Shown piece after piece: positions 17,653 to 25,767 of a stretch of DNA of 64,000 bases. Source of the stretch: DAOUJI01 sp034422875 (GTDB lineage Bacteria; Chloroflexota; Dehalococcoidia; Lucifugimonadales; JAGWBF01); NCBI GenBank assembly GCA_034422875.1, contig DAOUJI010000066.1, positions 9,821 to 73,820 on the forward strand, read 5' to 3'. The notes under the pieces are model-generated. The model did no database searches. It was not told the DNA's origin and saw nothing but the letters and a program-made list of their open reading frames with translations. A program made the translations under genes and the position numbers. Each line of letters starts with the position of its first letter. Positions within the stretch are counted from its first letter, which is position 1.

Positions 17653-17689
17653 TCCTCTTACGGCTTACGGCTTATCGTGGAATGAATGC

Positions 17690-18517
17690 ATGAACACTTT
17701 GAATGAAGCTGACCAACAACAGAACTCAGAGCTCGTAGAGGCCGTACCCGACGGAGACGAGGACCGCCCTGACGGAGGGATGCTGCTTGAGTTGTCGGGA
17801 ATATCCGTGCAATACGGGGTCGTGACCGCCCTGGACGACGTGTCTCTGGGAGTCCGTAAGGGTGAAGTGGTGGCCGTGATGGGTCCCAACGGGGCTGGCA
17901 AGTCCACCGTCCTCAAAGCCGTCATGGGTTTGGCCCCCGTCGTCGCCGGAGAGGTCTACTGGCGCAACCGGCTGTTGGCCTCCGCCACCCACGAGATTGT
18001 GAAAGAGGGCATCTCCTTCGTTCCCCAGGGCAGGCGAGTCTTCACTCACCTCACCATCCAGGAAAACCTGGAGATGGGCTGCCTTCACCTGAACGACAAG
18101 GCGGAAAAAGAGCGGCGCATGGACTCGGTTATGGAGCTATTCCCTGTGCTGCAAGAAAAGCGGCGCGACCTGGCCAGCGCCATGTCGGGGGGTCAACAGC
18201 AGATGCTGGCCCTGGGACGTGGGCTCATGGCGGCTCCGGAGGCCCTGTTGCTGGACGAACCAACGCTGGGCCTTGCTCCCATCATAGTCAGTGAGGTGTT
18301 TGAAAAGGTCGCTGAGATAAGTGAGCGTCTGGATACCACCATCATGGTGGTGGAGCACAACATCAAGGGCGTCCTGAACATCGTGGACCGCGCCTACGTG
18401 CTGGACAAGGGCCGGGTGGCCTTCCATGGAGACCCCCAGTCCATCCGAGACACCGACATCCTAACCGAGGTGTTTCTGGGCAGGACCGACCAGGACAGGG
18501 AAGAAGACGAAGCCTGA
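17690..18517 (+). CDS. livF: LivF-type ATP-binding protein
   Basis: The second ATPase has Walker A GPNGAGKST, the LivF-typical FVPQGRRVFTHLTIQENLEMG, signature MSGGQQQMLALGRGL, Walker B LLLDEPTLGLAP and H-loop VVEHN. At 275 aa it carries an N-terminal acidic extension of ~30 residues (rich in Glu, Asp, Gln) absent from most LivF proteins, and a short acidic tail. It lies 37 nt after livG and is the last gene of the operon. Confidence 0.92.
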   Translation: MNTLNEADQQQNSELVEAVPDGDEDRPDGGMLLELSGISVQYGVVTALDDVSLGVRKGEVVAVMGPNGAGKSTVLKAVMGLAPVVAGEVYWRNRLLASATHEIVKEGISFVPQGRRVFTHLTIQENLEMGCLHLNDKAEKERRMDSVMELFPVLQEKRRDLASAMSGGQQQMLALGRGLMAAPEALLLDEPTLGLAPIIVSEVFEKVAEISERLDTTIMVVEHNIKGVLNIVDRAYVLDKGRVAFHGDPQSIRDTDILTEVFLGRTDQDREEDEA

Positions 18518-18576
18518 TCTCGGTGGAGGCCTGCATGCCTGTGACTTACGGCAAGACCTCCCGGGGGTCGGCGTCC

Positions 18577-19134
18577 CTAAATCGGCAGCGCTTTTTCGGC
18601 GTGGCCTTCCGGCAGCTCCACTCCGAAAGCGTTCACGTTGAAGGCCAGCATGGCGTAGCAGCCCAATAGCGTAGTTAGCTCGGTGGCGCCGTTGGTCCCG
18701 AACTGGGCAAGCACTGTGTCGAAAGCTTCCTGGCTGACCCGGCGGGTGCGGAAGAACTCGCGGCCATAGTTCACGACAGCGGCCTCGTCCTCGGCCAGTC
18801 CTGGCAGGTCCTGTTTGTCACGCAGGGCATCGACTATCTCGTCGCGCAGACCTTCACGCCGCGCCGCCGGAGCGTGTGCGTTCCAGATGAACTGGCAATC
18901 GTTCTCACGGGCGGCTAAAAGCATCGCCAACTCCCTGATACGGGGTGAAAGCGAGGTGTCGGTGCGCAGGTACTGGGCCAGGCCCAGGGCGCGTTGGGCG
19001 ACTTCGGGAGCGTTGAGCATTACCGATCCAGGTCCCGTGGTAGGAACGCCGCCTCGAGAGGCCACTATTGCGTCGAAAGCTTCCCGTTCATGTTCAGGCA
19101 CGGATTCTCTGGTTACTGTGGGTGTTCTGGCCAT
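18577..19134 (-). CDS. Carboxymuconolactone decarboxylase / AhpD-like protein
   Basis: The protein (185 aa) has the CMD-family alpha-helical core: LSPRIRELAMLLAARENDCQ and the following WNAHAPAARREGL with its conserved His, then a second half with LTTLLGCYAMLAFNVNAFGV. The CxxC of true AhpD peroxidases is absent; one Cys lies before the WNAH block, so a non-redox role is likelier. The ATG at 19134 is chosen because GGGGAGG lies 5 nt upstream; the frame extends 28 codons further without family features. It is convergent with the liv operon. The substrate is unknown. Confidence 0.83.
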   Translation of the reverse strand: MARTPTVTRESVPEHEREAFDAIVASRGGVPTTGPGSVMLNAPEVAQRALGLAQYLRTDTSLSPRIRELAMLLAARENDCQFIWNAHAPAARREGLRDEIVDALRDKQDLPGLAEDEAAVVNYGREFFRTRRVSQEAFDTVLAQFGTNGATELTTLLGCYAMLAFNVNAFGVELPEGHAEKALPI

Positions 19135-19355
19135 TTCGACCTCCCCAGATAGACATTTGAGGGCATTGTACAGGATGTCGCCGGTGTAGGACACTTTGGG
19201 CATCAGTTGCGGCAACATCAGGAAGCTTATCCCGCATAGTCAGTGGAGTAATGCGTCATCGGCGCCGGGGACGCCGTCGTGTCATTCACTGCGAACTAGC
19301 TTTAGACCCATGCTTCAAACGGTTGGACAGCGACTAAACGCTGTAGATTTTTCAG

Positions 19356-21032
19356 CTAGCTCTCTGGGTCGGAGAAATAACGCTGGATTAGTCTCAGCAC
19401 ATGGTCCCTGTCAATAAGACCGTCAAAGTAGTCGCTTATCGCCCTGAGGATTTCGTCTTTGTCGATTCTACCGTCTCTGTTGGCGTCGTAGTTCGTTTCA
19501 ACTGCCAACGCTAATGTTTTGACCGACATCAGTGAGATTATGACGTAGGTGCGGTCCTCGTAGGTGCCACAGCGATGTTCTACAAGCTCCCAACTTCCGT
19601 CGGCGACTGAGTACAAATTCGCACGGTCCTCGCTGCACGCTGGTTGGTCGTCCTGGGGGATGCCCAACCACAACTCCACATCCGGTGCGGTGAAGTCCAT
19701 ATAGGGAATGTCGCTCTCAGACGGATAGGCCTTAACGTTCACCGACCACACGACCTCGGAAGCGACGTCCGACGGCGGCGCTCCCTCAGGCAGGACATCT
19801 AATTCGGCTACTATGATCGTGGTGCCGCTGGGAAGGGAATCCTGGGGGATTACCAGGCGTTTGGCGAAATCTCTCGAGATGTAAACATGGGTCGATGCGC
19901 CGCCGGAAGACGTAGATCCAGAAAAGCCGGATGCCCCTATCGCCAGCTGCACTCGCACCTTCTGGGGAGAATTTTCGATTCCCGTGCCGGATATCTCTAC
20001 CGTACCGCGATGGTATCCCAAATCTAGATTAGACGAGTCCACACTTACGTCGATTTCCTGAATGTCGGTTGGCCCGCTGGAGAAGCCGGATAGCGGGTCG
20101 AGGGTCAGCCAATCGGCGTTGTCTGAAACATTGAAGCTCATTGGTCCTGTGCGGCTGTTCCACACTTGCAGTTTCTGTGACGGCGGTACGTCCTCGATCA
20201 TGTCAACGAAGAAGGTGGCGGGTTCGAACGGAGGCACCGCGATCAGGCCCTCGGTCGCCGTCGTCGCGGATTCGAGGGTAAAGGTCAACGTCGCCATAGG
20301 CGAGTTGGAAAACTTGCCTGTGTTTCTAATGCTGCTGATAGCCTCCTGAGGGCTGGTGGGGGAATTGTTCAAGGTGAACTCAGTCCCCTCCTCCGTGCCT
20401 GCATCGTAGGGATAGAGGTTGACTACAAGCTCGTCTTTCCAGTTCCCGTCGCCGTCCAGCAGGGAGAGTCCTGAAATGCCCACGAACCAGTCCGGGCTGG
20501 GTCCAATCATGGAGAGAAGGGTCACCAGGGGATAGTCAGACGTGACTTCGATGTCGAACGTATTTGAGCCTTCCGGGCCGCTTCCGGGACTCTGCTGTAT
20601 GATCGACAGTTTGTTGTTTCCGCTGGCGTTGATTTCACCCCGGAAAGTGCCCGTGGCGCCGAGCTCGGCGACGTTCTCAACCCCTGGGGTGGCCAGGCCG
20701 CCGCTGCTCCAATAGGTGACGCTGCTGTTGTGGACAGCGCCGATAAGCGTGGTGAAATGCCCGCCCGACACTACCCCACCGGGAGTGCTTTGAAGGTTCC
20801 ACATTCCCTTGAACGTGACACTGTACTCAACTTCGGTCGCAGTCTGAGCCGAGACGGATTTGGAGATAGCTCCGGACGTAAGCAATAGGCACAATAATCC
20901 GGTAAGGACCGCAAGTGTTAGAAAGAGACGCTGCCTGGCGAGAAAAGGCACGCATAAAATGGCTTGGGCGTCTCGCTGCCGCCGAGATAAGTAGGGCATA
21001 GGGTTCATAGCTGCCATCCCTGGATAACCCAT
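19356..21032 (-). CDS. Secreted Spondin_N / BACON-like protein with C-terminal EF-hand module
   Basis: A signal peptide (about residues 34-62, cut near SVSAQT) is followed by a Spondin_N-like domain: VEYSVTFKGMWN, HFTTLIGAVHN, and NWKDELVVNLYPYDAGTEEG near residues 205-225. Around 270-370 is a BACON/Ig-like beta domain (NADWLTLDPLSGFSSGP, GYHRGTVEISGTG). A divergent beta region follows. The last ~45 residues contain an EF-hand loop (DANRDGRIDKDE) plus a helix pair DYFDGLIDRD and VLRLIQRYFS. The same module occurs at the C-terminus of the LRR protein (27343-29790) and the N-terminus of the HtrA-like protein (62534-63961). The start may be one of several ATGs (21032, 21017, 21008). Function unknown; likely cell-surface or extracellular. 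Confidence 0.75.
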   Translation of the reverse strand: MGYPGMAAMNPMPYLSRRQRDAQAILCVPFLARQRLFLTLAVLTGLLCLLLTSGAISKSVSAQTATEVEYSVTFKGMWNLQSTPGGVVSGGHFTTLIGAVHNSSVTYWSSGGLATPGVENVAELGATGTFRGEINASGNNKLSIIQQSPGSGPEGSNTFDIEVTSDYPLVTLLSMIGPSPDWFVGISGLSLLDGDGNWKDELVVNLYPYDAGTEEGTEFTLNNSPTSPQEAISSIRNTGKFSNSPMATLTFTLESATTATEGLIAVPPFEPATFFVDMIEDVPPSQKLQVWNSRTGPMSFNVSDNADWLTLDPLSGFSSGPTDIQEIDVSVDSSNLDLGYHRGTVEISGTGIENSPQKVRVQLAIGASGFSGSTSSGGASTHVYISRDFAKRLVIPQDSLPSGTTIIVAELDVLPEGAPPSDVASEVVWSVNVKAYPSESDIPYMDFTAPDVELWLGIPQDDQPACSEDRANLYSVADGSWELVEHRCGTYEDRTYVIISLMSVKTLALAVETNYDANRDGRIDKDEILRAISDYFDGLIDRDHVLRLIQRYFSDPES

Positions 21033-21081
21033 CGAGGCAACGCTTTACCGTGACCGTACTGGCTGGGTGTGAGTTACGTCC

Positions 21082-21927
21082 CTACGATTTCGCCTGAAGC
21101 AGGGCTATGCCGATGGCGCCGGGGCCGGTGTATACGCCCAGGGCAGGGCCGAAGGATGTGACGTAAGGTTCGACGCCCTCTGGGAGCATGTCCTTGAGGT
21201 CGCCGGCCACCTCATGCGCCCGGTCCGGGGTGGTGCTGTACATGATTGCCAAGCCCTCCAGCGGCCCAAAATCTCGCGCCGCCTGCTTCAGTTTTGCCAG
21301 GGCTTTGGCGAACGTCCGACCCTTGCCGAGTTCGTGCACCTCTCCGTCCTTCACGATAATCATGGGCTTCAGTTGGAGAGCGGTGCCTATCATCGCGCGA
21401 GCTTTGCCGATGCGTCCGCCCTTCTGCAGGAACTCCAGTGTCTCAAACAGACAAATGCATTGGGCCCGGGCCGTTGCGTCATGGGCAATTGACACCACTT
21501 CATCATAGCCTGCGCCCCGGTTCGCTGCTTGCGCCGCCGCTTCAACCACGAGGCCGAGCGCCATGGAAGCCTGGGCGGTGTCAATGACCTCTACCGGGCA
21601 GGAGGCCGAAGTCATTGTCGATGCCTGGACGGCGGAGTTGTAGGTGCCGCTGAGTTTGGAGGAAACGTGGAGAGAAACAATGCCGTCGGCGTCCGAACCA
21701 AGGGCATCGTACACTTCCTTGAAATCTCCGGGGGATGCTTGCGAGGTCTTGGGGAGTTCCGGGCTGCTCACCAGCATCGAATAGAAGTCGTCGGGCGTTA
21801 TAGTGACATTGTCCTTGTAAGTCTCAGTGCCGAAGTGGACGTTCTGGGCCACAACGACAACGCCAAGGCCCTGGGCTACGTCGCTGGGTATGTCCGATGT
21901 GCTGTCGGTTACGATTTTGACGGTCAC
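21082..21927 (-). CDS. DegV family fatty-acid-binding protein
   Basis: The N-terminus VKIVTDSTSDIPSDVAQGLG, then KTSQASPGDF, VSLHVSSKLSGTYNSA and the C-terminal block ending GPALGVYTGPGAIGIA are the DegV/FakB landmarks. In Firmicutes these proteins present fatty acids to the kinase FakA; no FakA homologue (DAK2-type) is in the window. At 281 aa it is full length. The start is GTG with AGGTG upstream. Probably monocistronic, 50 nt from the Spondin-type gene. Confidence 0.92.
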   Translation of the reverse strand: MTVKIVTDSTSDIPSDVAQGLGVVVVAQNVHFGTETYKDNVTITPDDFYSMLVSSPELPKTSQASPGDFKEVYDALGSDADGIVSLHVSSKLSGTYNSAVQASTMTSASCPVEVIDTAQASMALGLVVEAAAQAANRGAGYDEVVSIAHDATARAQCICLFETLEFLQKGGRIGKARAMIGTALQLKPMIIVKDGEVHELGKGRTFAKALAKLKQAARDFGPLEGLAIMYSTTPDRAHEVAGDLKDMLPEGVEPYVTSFGPALGVYTGPGAIGIALLQAKS

Positions 21928-22292
21928 GCATCACCTGCCCTGGCAAGGCCAGAGGATGCGGAAGACCCGACTGAGCGTCTCAATTTGTAAGGACGTGCTG
22001 GTGGAGGTCCGTTAGGTCAGTATCTTGAGCATGTCCTGTTCAGTGGTTGGAGCAGACCTCGTATGGGATTCGAGTTCGTCTGCTGTGACGCTCTGCATCA
22101 GCGGATGGCCTACTGCTATTCTCCCCGGCTGCCGTATTTTGTGGGCATAGTCTACCATGAACTGAGCCGCTTTAGGCGCCGTCTATCCGAGACTGGGTCA
22201 ACGGCGCTCGCGGCTATGCGCTTCCAGGTTCCCTCGGAGGGCTTGGAGTGTCCTGAACGGGCCCGGTTCCGGAATACGCTTGGAACGGCCGG
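21928..22292. other. Intergenic stretch without a supported gene
   Basis: A small minus-strand frame (22012-22158, 48 codons) has no Shine-Dalgarno and no recognisable motif, so I do not call it. No clear hairpin terminator or promoter pair is visible. The minus-strand DegV promoter and the end of the CBS operon must both lie here. Confidence 0.5.
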
Positions 22293-22697
22293 TTACTCCG
22301 GGGCTGTGTGGCCCATCACGAGATCGCGCAGTGTCACGATCCCCAGAGGGTTGCGGTCGTGGTCTACAACGATGGCGCGGGAGACTTCAAACCGCACCAG
22401 CAGTCGCACCGCATATCGCGACGCCATTTCGACAGGCAGGGTCAACACCGGCTTGGACATGATTTCATAGATGTTGACCCGTTCCGGGGAACGGTCCCGG
22501 GCTATCACCTGGCGTGCGATGTCGGAGACCAGCACCAGTCCCGCCTCGTCGGTGTCGTCCCGCCGGCTTACGGCCAGCGAGTTTACCCCGTGCTGTCGCA
22601 TAAGCTCGATGGCCTCGGCTACAGTCGCCAGACCATCGATACTGTGGAGTTCAGAAGTCATGAGGTCTCCAACCTTGCTATGACCTGTCTCGCTCAT
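22293..22697 (-). CDS. Stand-alone tandem CBS domain protein
   Basis: Two CBS motifs fill the 134 residues: VGDLMTSELHSIDGLATVAEAIELM with GLVLVSDIARQVI, then IYEIMSKPVLTLPVEM with LGIVTLRDLVMGHT. CBS pairs bind adenosine nucleotides or SAM and act as sensors. Its ATG overlaps the stop of the PII-like gene (ATGA). It is the last gene of a four-gene operon with two DUF1538 membrane proteins and a PII-like protein, so it may be the nucleotide-sensing partner of that membrane system. Confidence 0.9.
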   Translation of the reverse strand: MSETGHSKVGDLMTSELHSIDGLATVAEAIELMRQHGVNSLAVSRRDDTDEAGLVLVSDIARQVIARDRSPERVNIYEIMSKPVLTLPVEMASRYAVRLLVRFEVSRAIVVDHDRNPLGIVTLRDLVMGHTAPE

Positions 22698-23044
22698 ATC
22701 TCGTACTCCAGCTCCTCTCGAATGGTAGGCAGTTGGGTGGTGAGGCCAACGGCGTCCTCAATGTCCAGTTGGAACGCGATTCCAGAACCGTGCTCCGTCT
22801 CCATGTGAGCGGCGTCCCGGATGCGTTCCAGAATGTGCCGGGCTCGAGTTTCGACCACCAGAAACAGAACGATGTCTCGTTGGGCGGCCAGGCCGAGGCC
22901 CAGGAAGGTCTTTTCAGGGACCAGTCCCTCACCTCGAACGCTGCTGACTATCGTCGCGCCGGTGGCTCCGCCGGCGCGGGCGGCGTCTACCACGATCTTG
23001 GTCTTCTCGTCGTTGACTAAGGCTACAATCAGCTTCATCCTCAT
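22694..23044 (-). CDS. PII-like regulatory protein
   Basis: The 116-aa protein has a ferredoxin-like PII pattern: KLIVALVNDEKTKIVVDAARAG, GATIVSSVRGEG (the T-loop position), then LVVETRARHILERI. The T-loop is shorter than in GlnB, and the Tyr modified in GlnB is not visible, so it belongs to the divergent PII-like class. It sits directly after two DUF1538 genes, an association I recall for this membrane family. GGAGG lies 10 nt upstream of the ATG. It probably gates or senses for the DUF1538 membrane pair. Confidence 0.8.
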   Translation of the reverse strand: MRMKLIVALVNDEKTKIVVDAARAGGATGATIVSSVRGEGLVPEKTFLGLGLAAQRDIVLFLVVETRARHILERIRDAAHMETEHGSGIAFQLDIEDAVGLTTQLPTIREELEYEI

Positions 23045-23048
23045 GGCT

Positions 23049-23834
23049 TTAAGCCTCCTTGGAATCCCTGGCCGCTCGTCTGCGGTTCAACCAAGACGCA
23101 ACCATGGCGTAGCCCAACACCGTCATTATAGGAAAGACGCTGGCGAAAGCAATCAGTCCGAACCCGTCGATCAGTGGGCTGCGTCCCGGAACGTTCGCGG
23201 CTAGGCCCAGTCCCAGAGCCGCCACGACAGGCACCGTCACGGTTGAGGTCGTCACCCCTCCGCTGTCATAGGCCAGAGGCACGATGGTTTTGCTGGACCG
23301 GAAGGTCTGGACTATGACGACTACGTAAGCCGCCATGATGTACCAGGGGAGGGGGGTGCCTGTGACGATGCGGAAGCAGCCAAGCGCCACTCCCGCCGCC
23401 ACCCCCACTGCTACGGCCAATCTCAATCCCCAGGAGCGGACGGAGCCGCCCGAGACCTCCTCGGCCTTCAGGGCCACCGCTATGAGCGCAGGTTCGGCGA
23501 CCGTGGTGGCGAAACCGATGGCTGCGGCGAAAACGTAGACGAGCCAGTAGTCGCGCCAGTCTATGCCGCCTATCAGGCTCTGATATCCAACAGTTTCGGG
23601 CCCGGTGAGTTGGCGCTCCATGGTCTCTCCGATGGGGAAGAGCGCCTCTTCCAGGCCTACAAGAAAGAAGGCGAGCCCCAGAAGGACGAACACAACCCCC
23701 ATTGCCATCCGGCGGGGGTTCGGCAGTTTGCGGCGCAGGATTATGAGCTGGAAAAAGACCAGGACTCCGACTATGGGAGCCACGTCTACGAGAGTGGACC
23801 GGACGGTTGTTCCGAATGTGTCGAGGAATTCCAA
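23049..23834 (-). CDS. DUF1538 membrane protein (second copy)
   Basis: A 261-aa polytopic membrane protein with about seven hydrophobic segments. It carries the DUF1538 blocks GFATTVAEPALIAVALKA and PLAYDSGGVTTSTVTVPVV, plus SPLIDGFGLIAFASVFPI. The Glu in TVAEPAL and the Asp-Ser-Gly in YDSGGVTT are conserved between both copies and may line a substrate or ion path. The start is TTG (23834) just after the upstream stop, with GGTGA 7 nt before it. The transported substrate is not known to me. Confidence 0.85.
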   Translation of the reverse strand: MEFLDTFGTTVRSTLVDVAPIVGVLVFFQLIILRRKLPNPRRMAMGVVFVLLGLAFFLVGLEEALFPIGETMERQLTGPETVGYQSLIGGIDWRDYWLVYVFAAAIGFATTVAEPALIAVALKAEEVSGGSVRSWGLRLAVAVGVAAGVALGCFRIVTGTPLPWYIMAAYVVVIVQTFRSSKTIVPLAYDSGGVTTSTVTVPVVAALGLGLAANVPGRSPLIDGFGLIAFASVFPIMTVLGYAMVASWLNRRRAARDSKEA

Positions 23835-23836
23835 TT

Positions 23837-24580
23837 TCAGGTCACCATTCCGTAAATGAGTACACAGATCATAGGGGTCAAACTGGCGAAGGCGATGAGC
23901 CCGAATCCGTCAAGCATTGGATTGCGCCCCCGGATTGAAGCTGCCAGCCCGACGCCCAACGCGGTGACCAGAGGCACCGTGATGGTGCTGGTGGTGACTC
24001 CCCCTGAATCGTAGGCGACGCCGATGATCTCCTCTGGGGCGAATGCGGTCAGAGCCGTCACTAGCACATAGCCGCCGATTATCAAGTAGTGTATGGGCCA
24101 ACCCTTCAAGATGCGGACGACACCCAATACGATGGCGGCTCCTACAGACAACGCCACGACCAGGCGCAACTCGAAGGCGTAGGAAGATCGGGCGTTCTCG
24201 TTGTTAGGGATGGCCCCGGCTTCAGCCGCGACATCGGCGGCCTCGGAGGCTATGGCAATCAGCGCCGGTTCAGCGACCGTGGCGCCGAATCCCAGGCAAA
24301 AAGCGAAGGCCAGCAACGCCGTCAGGCTTCCCTTGTTGGCGAACCCCCGTGCTAACGCGTCGCCAATGGGAAAGAGGCCGCTTTCCAGGCCCTCGACGAA
24401 AAGAGCCAGCCCGACGACCACGAAGACCAAACCTACGATAACGTCTACGAGGTCGGGGAATGGCTGTTGCAGCACCGCTATCTGGAAGAACGCGATGACG
24501 ATGATGATAGGCGCCAAGTCCCGCAGAGAACCGAGGGTCCTCTGCAGCATCGGGGCGAAGAGCCGGGGAAACTCCTTCAT
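23837..24580 (-). CDS. DUF1538 membrane protein (first copy)
   Basis: This paralogue of the next gene has 247 aa and the same blocks GFGATVAEPALIAIASEA, GVAYDSGGVTTSTITVPLV and NPMLDGFGLIAFASLTPM. Both have a short N-terminal helix, a hydrophobic hairpin, then the two signature loops. The copies differ in the central loop. The ATG at 24580 has AGGA 6 nt upstream. It heads the operon; the two halves probably form a heteromeric membrane complex. Confidence 0.85.
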   Translation of the reverse strand: MKEFPRLFAPMLQRTLGSLRDLAPIIIVIAFFQIAVLQQPFPDLVDVIVGLVFVVVGLALFVEGLESGLFPIGDALARGFANKGSLTALLAFAFCLGFGATVAEPALIAIASEAADVAAEAGAIPNNENARSSYAFELRLVVALSVGAAIVLGVVRILKGWPIHYLIIGGYVLVTALTAFAPEEIIGVAYDSGGVTTSTITVPLVTALGVGLAASIRGRNPMLDGFGLIAFASLTPMICVLIYGMVT

Positions 24581-25395
24581 CCAAGTCCTTCCGGCTAGCT
24601 GAACAAGCGCCGTAAACTACGGCGGGCTAAAATATAGTTGGCCTCCTGAAGTGAGTCAAGCCGGGTAGCTGCCTATGGAACCGGTGACTACACTGCATGA
24701 CGACCGTCACAGAGCCGGGTCATAAGCTTTAAATTTTTCTACTAAATCGTCAGGCTGGGTTTTATTTGCCCCACATCGGTCAGAGTCAAGCGAAAGCGAT
24801 GACCGAATACGTCCATCCCATATAGGTTTTGGGGCAATCAAGGTCATGACAGCCTGTACCGTCGGCTGTTTCGGCGCCTTGACCAGCTCCGTTGGACGCT
24901 GCTAAACTCCCGCAGAGTCGAGTGGGATGTGGTTGGTGTGGTGTGGATATTGCGCGGCCTCCGCGCCTAGTCATCTGGACGTGCGCCATGCAGATATACT
25001 CTAACAGCCCCCGAATGGGGAATACAGACCTGAGAGAAGTGACTTATCGCAACAGACAGCGATACAGCCTTCCCTGCGAGCCTTAACTTACCCGTCCAAT
25101 CTAATCGGGGTTCTCTGACCCCTCTCCCTTAGGTCCTCTGGCCTTAACCTTGCCGCCGAGTTCGTCGGCTTCTTCACCCACCCCAAAGCCAACGCTTTAT
25201 TGATGCTTTGGCATTTCGGGGGTGCGAGGGCGAAGCCGCGAACGCGAGGCAAAAACCAACATAAATGTCCAGGGGAATCGTATTGCCAAAAGCATTGTTC
25301 GATTTTCCTTGGGGAGACCACGAAACACTCTGCTCAAATAGTCCCGCCGTTGCGGGCAGCGCTTTGCGTAAAGCAAGAAAATCAGGAGGTTGACA
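24581..25395. other. 815-bp intergenic region with RNA-like structure but no supported gene
   Basis: Divergent promoter region between the DUF1538 operon and panD. No reading frame shows family features. GCCCC (24768-24772) pairs with GGGGC (24831-24835), enclosing CGGTCA/TGACCG (24777-24782 with 24800-24805). TCAAGG/CCTTGA (24838-24843 with 24877-24882) encloses ACAGCC/GGCTGT (24849-24854 with 24864-24869). GCGCGG-CCT-CCGCGC forms a further hairpin at 24952-24966. A structured RNA is possible but strand and ends are undecided. Confidence 0.35.
25343..25374 (+). promoter_or_regulatory. Double hairpin in the panD leader
   Basis: CCCGC-CGTT-GCGGG (25343-25356) and GCTTT-GCGT-AAAGC (25361-25374) are two perfect 5-bp hairpins with 4-nt loops. 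They end 9 nt before the AGGAGG of panD. Upstream leader sequence (25215-25260) has more self-complementary GC-rich segments. It resembles no riboswitch class I can name. Confidence 0.4.
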
Positions 25396-25767
25396 ATGCG
25401 AGAAGTGCTTAGGTCGAAGATTCATCGAGCGTGGGTTACCGACGCGAACCCGGACTATGTTGGGAGCATCCTCATCGACGAGGACCTGATGGACCGGGTG
25501 GACCTGTGGGACTTTGAAAAGGTCCTGGTCTGTGACATCAATAATGGCAACCGGTTTGAGACCTACGCCATCGCGGGCGAACGCGGCTCGGGCGTCGTCG
25601 CCGTTCAGGGCGCGGCAGCCCGCCTCAGCGCCACTGGCAACTGCATAATCATCATGTCCTTCGAAGTCACGGACGACAGGCCGGACCCGCAGATGATTCT
25701 GGTGGACCAGGACAACCAATTCGTTGAATACCTCGAGGGAGCCAAACATGGTCAGCAAGTTTTCTGA
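25396..25767 (+). CDS. panD: Aspartate 1-decarboxylase
   Basis: PanD makes beta-alanine from aspartate using a pyruvoyl group formed by self-cleavage. The sequence opens MREVLRSKIHRAWVT, with the cleavage site DYVGSILID (Gly23-Ser24). The later blocks DINNGNRFETYAI, AGERGSGVVAVQGAAARL and MILVDQDNQF are standard. At 123 aa it is full length. The ATG at 25396 has a perfect AGGAGG 6 nt upstream; the TTG two codons before is unlikely. Its last 20 nt overlap the start of a methyltransferase gene, so beta-alanine production is coupled to methyl transfer rather than to other pantothenate genes, which are absent here. Confidence 0.94.
   Translation: MREVLRSKIHRAWVTDANPDYVGSILIDEDLMDRVDLWDFEKVLVCDINNGNRFETYAIAGERGSGVVAVQGAAARLSATGNCIIIMSFEVTDDRPDPQMILVDQDNQFVEYLEGAKHGQQVF

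Noticed and set aside
22012..22158. Small minus-strand gene of 48 codons
   Set aside because: No Shine-Dalgarno, no motif, and no sign of coding bias.
24786..25321. Several short frames upstream of panD
   Set aside because: They have no ribosome-binding sites or recognisable motifs and overlap RNA-like palindromes.
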